The position numbers and the translations under genes were made by a program. Below, one piece after another: positions 45,599 to 53,214 of a stretch of 64,000 nucleotides of DNA. Position 1 is the stretch's first letter. The number at the start of each line of letters is the position of its first letter. Under the pieces are notes generated by a model. It saw nothing but the letters and a program-made list of their open reading frames with translations. It did no database searches and was not told where the DNA came from. The stretch covers positions 1,550,001-1,614,000 of the forward strand of contig NZ_AP024883.1 in the NCBI RefSeq assembly GCF_024346955.1, read 5' to 3'. The DNA comes from Vibrio mangrovi (GTDB lineage Bacteria; Pseudomonadota; Gammaproteobacteria; Enterobacterales; Vibrionaceae).

Positions 45599-48265
45599 TT
45601 AAGCAACTTTCTTGGACGCTTGCAAATGAATTTCCCCGGTCTTGCCATTCATACTGATTTCGCTGCCATCAGCAATGTATTGGGTTGCATTTTTAACCCC
45701 GACAATTGTCGGAATACCAAGCTCCCGGCCAATGATCGCGGTATGAGAGAGCAAGCTCCCCCGTTCTGAAATCAAACCGGCGGACAGTGTCATTAAAAAT
45801 ACCCATCCGGGATCGGTTGTTTCAGAAACCATAATCTTGCCCTTGATATCAGTATCCTGACTCGGATCTTTGATGATGCGGGCTGTTGAATGGATCAGGC
45901 CATCGGAACAGCCAACGCCTTGCAGTGAGGAGAGATCACTTTGCAGATTCAGCCGGATATCGGGAATGGTATTGGCATAAACACAACCGCGGGTATACAC
46001 CTTGCCTTCCTGCGTTTTCTGCAACCATTGCTGCGTCTGCTGTTTCCGCATCGCGACGATTGATTTCAGATCATCCGTCACTCCACAGCCCTGACGAAAA
46101 TCATTCAGTTCTGAGACGGTCAGATAGTAAATATCATCAGATTCGGCAATGACATTATCGCTGACCAGTCGTTCACCAATGTGATGCAGCAGTGTTCTGA
46201 AAAACGAGAAATGCAAGCCGCGATCCAGCCGGGTTGCTTCCCGGTGCGCAATACTCTGACGTGTTTTTTTCAATAACCACTTCAGCAAGCGGCTATGCCG
46301 GGTATGTTTTAAATGGTGATTCAACGCCTGTTCTGCATCTTCTTGCCGTATAGGTTCCGGTGTTTCCTGCGATGCTGACTGCAGCAGAATATTCAACAGC
46401 AGGAAGGGACTTTCCCGAAATGTTTTCGCTTCCATGATCAATTCTTTGGGTGAACGATGACCGTAGCGATCAATATGGGTTTTCAGCAGAGATGCAAACT
46501 GGCTGAATCCTTGCTGGTGGAGTGCCTGAGTGAGTTGTTCCGGTTGATTCAGGTCTGGCTGTTTTTGTACGGTTTGTAAGTAGCTCTTCAGGTTGTCATT
46601 GTGTCTGACTATGTTAATAAGCTGATTGATCGACTCTACCGGTTTGGTACTTTCAATGGCCTGATTTGCAAGCAATCGATTCAATAGATTTTCGCTATCG
46701 GGAATCTTTGTGGCGGCAAAGGCTTCACGTGTGACCGCCATAAATAACATCGCGTAAAAATCATTGGTCAATGGCGCGCTCATGGCTCTGGTAAAACGCT
46801 GTACAAAATCATGGAGAGCACCAATCAGCTCGTCCGCACTGGTCGCTGCCAGATCAATGGCTTCAAAATCTTTCTGAATTTTGTGGGTGACAGAAAAATA
46901 GTTTTTGATCAGCTTATTGTGACGCAGAGAGTGATAGAGAAATCTGACCGGAAACATGATCGCGCTTTGCAGTCGCTCCGTCGGCGTCAGCGGGGTGTCA
47001 TTCAGGCTTTCTGAAAACGAGCCGTCGGTGCCAACCATCTGTTCAAAGTATTGGATCAATCGTTTTTGGGCGTAAGGGAAAGTCAGAAAAACCCGATACC
47101 AATTACCAATGTTGTAGTAAGCGCGTCCGTTGATATAACCCACCAGATTGCGCAGCACTTCATCACGGCTGTCAATGACACTTGTGGGAATTCCCAGTGC
47201 GAGTAAAGCACCTCTCATACAGTGATAATAATCCAGACGTACGATCGAGAAAGTCATCGGTGAGATTACGCCGGGGTAACTTTCTACAATGTTGCAGTTG
47301 TCGAAAATGCGTTCTTCTCCGAACGGAATGGTGGTAATCGGACGAGATTGAAGAATATAAAGCTGACCATTCTGATCAAAAGCCCATTCGATATCCTGAT
47401 AAGTATCGTAGATTCTGGCAATGTTATCGGATGCCTGAAGCAGTTCATGACGCTGTGATTCGGTGAGAACTGGCTGCTCCTGTTGATGGACTTCAACGGC
47501 GGCTTCCTGAGTGCCTGTTTCCGGATGGTAGATAATTTTCCGGTGCTTGGTGTTGATATTGAGTTGCCACTCTTTTGTCGGTTTGTGATAGAGGTATAAA
47601 TCGCTCTCGACTTTGTCTCCGACAATCCCTTCACCTAATCCGTATCCTGCCGCAATAGCCAATTTATCAATGCCATTCTGCGGATCAGCCTGAAACATGA
47701 CACCCGCAGATTCTGCATCGATCATACGCTGAATCACAACGGCGACAGGATTCGAATCGTGCTGAATGTCTTTACGTTTATGCATGTATGTCAGAACGCC
47801 GGGTTCATAGGCACTGGCCCAGCAAGCCTTGATCTTATCGATAATCTGATCCCGGCTGACGTTGAGCCAGGTGCCTAACTGTCCGGCAAAAGAGCTCTGG
47901 GTGCCATCTTCATTTACGGCAGACGAGCGGACTGAAAATCTGTCCCAGCTATTCAGCGATGACAGGCTTTGCTCAAGCTGTGCCGTCAGTTCTGGGCTAA
48001 GTTCACATGAGAGAATCAGGGATTTAATAGCTTTGGACACTTGTGTCAGTGAAGAGAGTGAACTGTAATCGCAGGAGTCCAGTAATTGTTTAATCTGAGT
48101 TTCTGCCTGCGCTGTTGACTGGGTAAAAGCCTGAGCCGAAACACAAATAAATTCAGGAACTTCTATACCGTTGGTCTGTAGCCGGAAAAGATTGGCGGCT
48201 TTGCCCCCAAGCGGTGCATCTGCATGAGCAGCTATATTTTTAGTGTCGATGATATATTGAGTCAT
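45599..48265 (-). CDS. PEP-synthase/rifampin-phosphotransferase-like enzyme 2
   Basis: 888 residues. The N-terminal ATP-grasp (PEP/pyruvate-binding) domain has GGKAANLFRL, FSVRSSAVNEDG and IEWAFDQNGQLYILQSRPIT. A long middle region follows, and the C-terminal phosphohistidine swivelling domain has the catalytic His in GSLLSHTAIIGRELGIP. The PEP synthase C-terminal barrel is missing, so it resembles rifampin phosphotransferase, which moves ATP beta-phosphate to an alcohol, or PigC-type ligases. ATG 48265 chosen over GTG 48274; neither has a good ribosome site. Thirty bp or so after the psd gene. Confidence 0.85.
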   Translation of the reverse strand: MTQYIIDTKNIAAHADAPLGGKAANLFRLQTNGIEVPEFICVSAQAFTQSTAQAETQIKQLLDSCDYSSLSSLTQVSKAIKSLILSCELSPELTAQLEQSLSSLNSWDRFSVRSSAVNEDGTQSSFAGQLGTWLNVSRDQIIDKIKACWASAYEPGVLTYMHKRKDIQHDSNPVAVVIQRMIDAESAGVMFQADPQNGIDKLAIAAGYGLGEGIVGDKVESDLYLYHKPTKEWQLNINTKHRKIIYHPETGTQEAAVEVHQQEQPVLTESQRHELLQASDNIARIYDTYQDIEWAFDQNGQLYILQSRPITTIPFGEERIFDNCNIVESYPGVISPMTFSIVRLDYYHCMRGALLALGIPTSVIDSRDEVLRNLVGYINGRAYYNIGNWYRVFLTFPYAQKRLIQYFEQMVGTDGSFSESLNDTPLTPTERLQSAIMFPVRFLYHSLRHNKLIKNYFSVTHKIQKDFEAIDLAATSADELIGALHDFVQRFTRAMSAPLTNDFYAMLFMAVTREAFAATKIPDSENLLNRLLANQAIESTKPVESINQLINIVRHNDNLKSYLQTVQKQPDLNQPEQLTQALHQQGFSQFASLLKTHIDRYGHRSPKELIMEAKTFRESPFLLLNILLQSASQETPEPIRQEDAEQALNHHLKHTRHSRLLKWLLKKTRQSIAHREATRLDRGLHFSFFRTLLHHIGERLVSDNVIAESDDIYYLTVSELNDFRQGCGVTDDLKSIVAMRKQQTQQWLQKTQEGKVYTRGCVYANTIPDIRLNLQSDLSSLQGVGCSDGLIHSTARIIKDPSQDTDIKGKIMVSETTDPGWVFLMTLSAGLISERGSLLSHTAIIGRELGIPTIVGVKNATQYIADGSEISMNGKTGEIHLQASKKVA

Positions 48266-48304
48266 ATGAGTCACAAAAATTAGAAGATGGATACGAAGGT
48301 ATGC

Positions 48305-49198
48305 TTACGATGTCAATGAGCCAATCCGGGTGCCGCATTTGATCAGGGTCTCGATATTTTTGGCTGAATTTTCAAGGATATCCTTGTCGATTTGCGGCCC
48401 GTCAGCACCCCAGAGCAAAACAACCGTTGAGCCTCCGAACCGGAAATAGCCTTTTTCATCCCCGCGCCGGAAAGATTTCCCGGAATATGACTGGTGTATA
48501 GTACCGATAGTAAGAGCACCAATTTCCACCATGATGAGAGAACCCAGTTCCGGAGACTGCAACACAGTCACCACTCTTTTATTGAAGAAACTTTTAGCGC
48601 CGCTATCGAGGGCAATCGGGTGGACGGATTCAAGAGGTCCGGGGAGGTTAAAGCTATTCAGGATATGTCCTGCACACGGGAAGTGGAACCGATGGTAATC
48701 TTTGGGAGCCAGCCGGATAACCAGAGCAGAACCACCGGACAGCGTGGATGCCAGTGACTCTGAAAGCAATAGTTCCGCTACAGAGACCCGTTGCTGTTTA
48801 ATAAATAAAGACACATCATTCTCAATCCGATAATACAGTGCACGTCCATCTGCGGGTGATATCAGATTTCCGGGAGTCTGGTCTATCGGGCGGGCAGCTG
48901 GTTTTAACCGGCGACAGAAAAACTCATCCAGAGTTTGATACTGAGCAAGATCTTTTTCTGCTTCATCAACATCAACTCCAAATGTCTCAGCAAATGGCGC
49001 GATGCTTTTCTTACTCAGCCAGGAACGTTTGGGAATGGCATTCAGGTGACTGAACCACACCTTATTGAACAGAGCTTTGCGCAGCAATGCCCCCAGTTTA
49101 TGGTGGTATAAAAACAATAGCTCTTTTTCCCCGTAAACCCGCTCGGTTTCCAGCGTTTGTGATTCGCGGTTAATGTATTGAATCCGTGTTTGTGTCAT
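48305..49198 (-). CDS. Phosphatidylserine decarboxylase proenzyme-like
   Basis: 297 residues. SPADGR, YHRFHFPCAG and the self-cleavage motif GGST (normally LGST) in RFGGSTVVLL make it a pyruvoyl-dependent decarboxylase that turns a phosphatidylserine-type headgroup into ethanolamine. The GGST variant still has the Ser that becomes pyruvoyl. It sits next to a PssA-like and a CarS-like gene rather than the usual housekeeping neighbours (rsgA, mscM), so it is probably a second, pathway-specific copy. Confidence 0.88.
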   Translation of the reverse strand: MTQTRIQYINRESQTLETERVYGEKELLFLYHHKLGALLRKALFNKVWFSHLNAIPKRSWLSKKSIAPFAETFGVDVDEAEKDLAQYQTLDEFFCRRLKPAARPIDQTPGNLISPADGRALYYRIENDVSLFIKQQRVSVAELLLSESLASTLSGGSALVIRLAPKDYHRFHFPCAGHILNSFNLPGPLESVHPIALDSGAKSFFNKRVVTVLQSPELGSLIMVEIGALTIGTIHQSYSGKSFRRGDEKGYFRFGGSTVVLLWGADGPQIDKDILENSAKNIETLIKCGTRIGSLTS

Positions 49199-49265
49199 CG
49201 CAATAAACCTATTTTTCCCGTTCGCTTTTTCAAACGAACGGTTTCCTGCGTGGATGGTTTCTCTT

Positions 49266-49814
49266 TTAAACTGGCTGTTTGCGTAAACCGAGGCTGAAGA
49301 GTGACAGATTGATCACAAGATGGATCAGCGGGCCTAACAATAGAGTACATATCAGTACCGAAACGGGTGTATTGACCATAAGGGCGTAAACAATGACACA
49401 GCCAGCCGGAGAGTCAGCCTGATCGATCAAGCTGAACCAGAAGGTATTCTTACTGGCCGGTTCTCCGGGTGGAATATTGAGTCTGCGTTTGACATAAGAA
49501 TTCGGTAATTCGGGAATGACATAGCCCAAACCAAGTAAAGCACCGAGCCATGCAGGATTTACCTCATATAAATCAACCAGAAGAAAGTGGCTGAAGTAAG
49601 GGGCAATCAGATAGATAAAATAAGTTGTCGGTATGGTTGCCACAACCATAACAACAATACCGCGCCAGGTTTTGTTTCTGCCAAAACGCTTTTCGCTGAT
49701 TGGGATTGCCAGACGGGAAAGCCAGTTTCTTTTGACCACAACCATATGAAATGATCCTGACAGAATCAGGGGGAACAATAAGAGGAACGATGTGAAGACA
49801 ATATTCAATAACAT
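49266..49814 (-). CDS. CDP-archaeol synthase (CarS)-like CDP-lipid synthase
   Basis: 182 residues with about five membrane helices. RFGRNKTWRG, LGLGYVIPELPNSYVKRRL and NIPPGEP with SLIDQADSPAG match the CarS/DUF46 family (KTxRG, SFxKRRLG, PG, DQxD). CarS uses CTP to activate a lipid phosphate (unsaturated archaetidic acid in archaea) to the CDP-lipid. The ATG at 49814 has AGGA about 9 nt before it; upstream extension to 49889 overlaps the previous gene and is unlikely. Located between PssA-like and Psd genes. Confidence 0.8.
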   Translation of the reverse strand: MLLNIVFTSFLLLFPLILSGSFHMVVVKRNWLSRLAIPISEKRFGRNKTWRGIVVMVVATIPTTYFIYLIAPYFSHFLLVDLYEVNPAWLGALLGLGYVIPELPNSYVKRRLNIPPGEPASKNTFWFSLIDQADSPAGCVIVYALMVNTPVSVLICTLLLGPLIHLVINLSLFSLGLRKQPV

Positions 49815-49833
49815 GAGAAAATCCTGTGTAGAA

Positions 49834-50439
49834 TTATTGCAATAACCAAAATACGGAAAACAGTATTGCCAACAGAGGCATGGAGACATAGATCAGCCCT
49901 TTAGGTTTCGGCAGACGAAAGGGCGTGATAAACAGCATTCCGGTGATCAGGAGTAACGCGGTGCTGTACCAGTCTGACAGTGCCGGAGGTAACCAGATGT
50001 TCAGCGACAGACCAATACCGAAAATCAATGAAGCGAAGGTAACCGGCAATCCCAGATAATACTTCGCTGCTTCGCTCTTGTTCTCCTGCAAAATATTGAA
50101 ATAGGCCAGCCTCTGCGCTGCGGCACAGACATAAAAAACAGACGCGGCAATACTCCAGAAATCGTGCTGTATGCTGTTTACAATAATGGCGGGTGTGATA
50201 CCAAAGCTGACGACATCGACAATCGAGTCAATGTGAAGCCCGAAGCGTGACTCTTTCTCTGTCAGTGATGATCTGCGTGCCACGAAACCATCAAACAGGT
50301 CAAAAATCCCGGCCCAGATCAACGCGACCAGTGCAAACTCGTGATACCCATTGAGTGCCAGTATGCAGGCAAACACCGATGATACCAGCCCGAGCATGGT
50401 GACCCGGGTTGGTGCGTTATAGATTCCGATGATGTTCAT
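49834..50439 (-). CDS. CDP-alcohol phosphatidyltransferase, PssA (archaetidylserine/phosphatidylserine synthase)-like
   Basis: 201 residues with about six membrane helices. The full motif D-x2-DG-x2-AR-x(n)-G-x3-D-x3-D is present (DLFDGFVARR ... FGLHIDSIVD), followed by VVSFGITPA, the signature of type II serine transferases. It would join serine to a CDP-lipid. Start overlaps the upstream PEP-synthase-like stop (ATGA), with AGGAG 5 nt before. Downstream is the CarS-like gene, which would supply its CDP-lipid substrate. Confidence 0.88.
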   Translation of the reverse strand: MNIIGIYNAPTRVTMLGLVSSVFACILALNGYHEFALVALIWAGIFDLFDGFVARRSSLTEKESRFGLHIDSIVDVVSFGITPAIIVNSIQHDFWSIAASVFYVCAAAQRLAYFNILQENKSEAAKYYLGLPVTFASLIFGIGLSLNIWLPPALSDWYSTALLLITGMLFITPFRLPKPKGLIYVSMPLLAILFSVFWLLQ

Positions 50440-53204
50440 AAGGCTCCTGATCTGCTCACTTCAAGTTGCGATGTATCGACTGAGGTTACTGCTGATGACT
50501 TCGGAGCCGGCTGATGTTGCAGAATAATCCGCCCCTGACTGCCATCAATGGTGATGACATCGCCATCCCGGACTTTACGGGTAGCCTGTTTTACCGCCAA
50601 TACTGCAGGGATGCCGTATTCCCGGCAGATCACCGCAGCATGAGAAAGGATGCCGCCCGTTTCGGTGACCACACCACTGAGCATCGAGAATTTGGGCGTC
50701 CAGCCCGGATCAGTACAGCGGGTGATCAGAATATCTTCCGGTTGCAGGCGATCAGCATCATTGATGTCAACAACAACTCTGGCAATTCCGGTTATGACGC
50801 CCGGACTACCAGCAACTCCTTTGATGCTGTTTTCAGGTTCATCAGACGAACTGCTGTCAGCGAGTAAATTGTCTGTGTTTGAAGCCATCGCACCGAACAT
50901 TCCATAGCGTTCACCGATTTCATCGGCGATCTGGTAGCGGGAAAAACTCGCGTAGTAAGCCCGGTTTTTCTGCACTTTTTCACTCACCTGTCCGGCGCTG
51001 AGCTTACCTTGTACCGCCGCAATCACGTCTGACATCTCCAGAAAAAACACATCATCTTTTTGCTGTAAAACTCCGGCTTGCAATAGTCGGTTTTCAACTT
51101 CCAGTGTGATTTTGCGGACATAACGGTAGTATCGGACTGACAAGTCTCTGAGTTCTTCCCGCCACCACAGCAGTTCCCTGACCTGGCCGAGCATTCGGGT
51201 CAGACTGCGTCGTTTCAGGAGCGGCGTCGATTGGATTAGCATTTGCATCACCGCTTTGTTCTTCGACTGCTGATCTTCATTTCTCACGCGGGGATCTTTG
51301 TCTGCATCCTGACGCAAGACGGTCTGCAATTGCTCAATGATACTTTCCGGAATCTCAATATAGCGCGGTACCAGAAGATCCAATTCTTGTTTGGAATGAT
51401 GACCAAACTCCTCAAGATATTGAGCGACTTCAGTCAGATAATGTTGAGTACTGCCTTGGTTAAGCTCCGCAGCAATCGTTGCGCTGCTATGATTCAGCCA
51501 GTAGTGCTGCGCTTGTGAGTCTTGCTGAATTTTGTCCCGCAGCTGCCACAGATTTTCAATGGGTGCCATGTGTGATACGCCAGACAACCCACTGAGCAGA
51601 AACGGGAACTGACCCATATCAAACGAGGTCTTTTCGACTTCGTCTTTGAAGATGCTGTTCAGGTTTACGTTGTCGTAGATAAAGTTAAAGTAGGTGGATT
51701 CGCTGTTAAAGTATTCCTGGCGGATAAAAGATTCGTAGAACCGGAATAGCTCCTGATCAGGCAGGGCAGTTAAATCCATGGCCGCCAGTTCTTCTAATCG
51801 TTGATGTTGCTGCTTAGAAAATATTGGGGATTCTCTGAGCTTGCGTTTGACGTTCGCTTTGATATTTAACAGGGTTCGAATACCAACCAACAGCGATTTC
51901 AGCGTGGTTTTGGTCACAATACCGTTGCCCTGATAATTCGGCGAGATGCCCAGACTTTCATCAAAAGCCCGCTCATTAAAACCGGGCATTTTCGCCATGC
52001 ACTGCTTGAATTCACCGAGGTTCCAGTAAGGCCGGCCAAAGAAGCTTTTTTGCCAGACAGACGCAGGTTTTTTGGTCAGTTGCAGACCTTGCAGATAGCT
52101 TCCCATGGTTGAGTCCATGATGAACTTGTACAACGAAGCCATGTAAGGCGTACACACCATGGCGGAAACACCACCATCCCGGTAATCTGCTGTGGTCCAT
52201 TCTCCGGCAATTGCGCTGTATCCGAACTGCGTAATAGGCCGGCTTTGCAGAATATAGAATCTGCCATTTTCCTGAGCCCATTCAATATCAACCGGAAATC
52301 CCGACTGTGTCTGAATACTCAGCCCGAAACCTGCCAGTTCAGTGACTTCCTGCGTTGATAACACCTGCTGACTGGCAAGCGCATCATCCAGCGCTTCGAG
52401 TTGGACAAACGGTGCTGCACTGATGCGGACACAACGCTGTTCTTTGGTTGAAATTGTCCGTTCGCTTTCTGCTTCCTGATACCAGTTATACCGGTAGAGA
52501 TCAGGTGTAACGGCACCGGAGACCAGCGCTTCTCCCAAACCGAAAGTTGCTTCAATCAACATTTCAGTATCGATCCCTTGGATCGGATCGGCGGTAAACA
52601 ACACGCCACTTTTTTCTGCGGGAATCAGGCGTTGTACGACCAGCGCCATACCGAGTGAGCCGACAGTATGCTGTTTTGCCATGTAAGTCTGTACCCGTTC
52701 ATTAAACAACGAGTACCAACAAGTTTTAACGGCCTCAATGATGTCTGCTGTTTTCTGAACGTTTAAAACAGACTGGAACAGTCCGGCAAAAGAAGCTTCG
52801 GCACCATCTTCAACTGTGCCACTGCTGCGTACCGCGAAATGACTGTCCGGATACTGACTGCGGAATGCAACCAGCTCGTCGATGATTTCAGAGGCGATCT
52901 CACAGGCGAAAATGCTGCTGCGGATCTGATCATTATCCATAGGTAATGGCTGCTCCGGATGATTCAGCCATGCCACCAGGTCATGCAGCCCATTTTGTTT
53001 TAGGGTTTCGACGAATGCACCGGCAGTCACGCAGCAAAACTCCGGGACGGGCATTTTCATCTGGTTCATCAGTACCCACAGGGAAGCGCCTTTACCACCC
53101 AGTATACCGGGCAGGTCGCTCAAATAATCTGACTGAGCGAAATCCGGGTCATCCCAACGGACAATCATTGGTAATTGCGTTGTTGTCGATTTGGTATTAG
53201 CCAT
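50436..53204 (-). CDS. PEP-synthase/rifampin-phosphotransferase-like enzyme 1
   Basis: 922 residues. Same architecture as enzyme 2: ATP-grasp with GGKGASLWVL, FAVRSSGTVEDG, SGVLFTADPIQGID and DIEWAQENGRFYILQSRPIT; C-terminal swivelling domain with GGILSHAAVICREYGIPAV (catalytic His). The two share domain order but are clearly diverged, so they probably do different steps. Ribosome site AGGAG lies within the stop region of the upstream fusion gene, 10 bp away. Role as phosphotransferase or ATP-dependent ligase is inference. Confidence 0.86.
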   Translation of the reverse strand: MANTKSTTTQLPMIVRWDDPDFAQSDYLSDLPGILGGKGASLWVLMNQMKMPVPEFCCVTAGAFVETLKQNGLHDLVAWLNHPEQPLPMDNDQIRSSIFACEIASEIIDELVAFRSQYPDSHFAVRSSGTVEDGAEASFAGLFQSVLNVQKTADIIEAVKTCWYSLFNERVQTYMAKQHTVGSLGMALVVQRLIPAEKSGVLFTADPIQGIDTEMLIEATFGLGEALVSGAVTPDLYRYNWYQEAESERTISTKEQRCVRISAAPFVQLEALDDALASQQVLSTQEVTELAGFGLSIQTQSGFPVDIEWAQENGRFYILQSRPITQFGYSAIAGEWTTADYRDGGVSAMVCTPYMASLYKFIMDSTMGSYLQGLQLTKKPASVWQKSFFGRPYWNLGEFKQCMAKMPGFNERAFDESLGISPNYQGNGIVTKTTLKSLLVGIRTLLNIKANVKRKLRESPIFSKQQHQRLEELAAMDLTALPDQELFRFYESFIRQEYFNSESTYFNFIYDNVNLNSIFKDEVEKTSFDMGQFPFLLSGLSGVSHMAPIENLWQLRDKIQQDSQAQHYWLNHSSATIAAELNQGSTQHYLTEVAQYLEEFGHHSKQELDLLVPRYIEIPESIIEQLQTVLRQDADKDPRVRNEDQQSKNKAVMQMLIQSTPLLKRRSLTRMLGQVRELLWWREELRDLSVRYYRYVRKITLEVENRLLQAGVLQQKDDVFFLEMSDVIAAVQGKLSAGQVSEKVQKNRAYYASFSRYQIADEIGERYGMFGAMASNTDNLLADSSSSDEPENSIKGVAGSPGVITGIARVVVDINDADRLQPEDILITRCTDPGWTPKFSMLSGVVTETGGILSHAAVICREYGIPAVLAVKQATRKVRDGDVITIDGSQGRIILQHQPAPKSSAVTSVDTSQLEVSRSGAL

Positions 53205-53214
53205 GGTTTCACTC

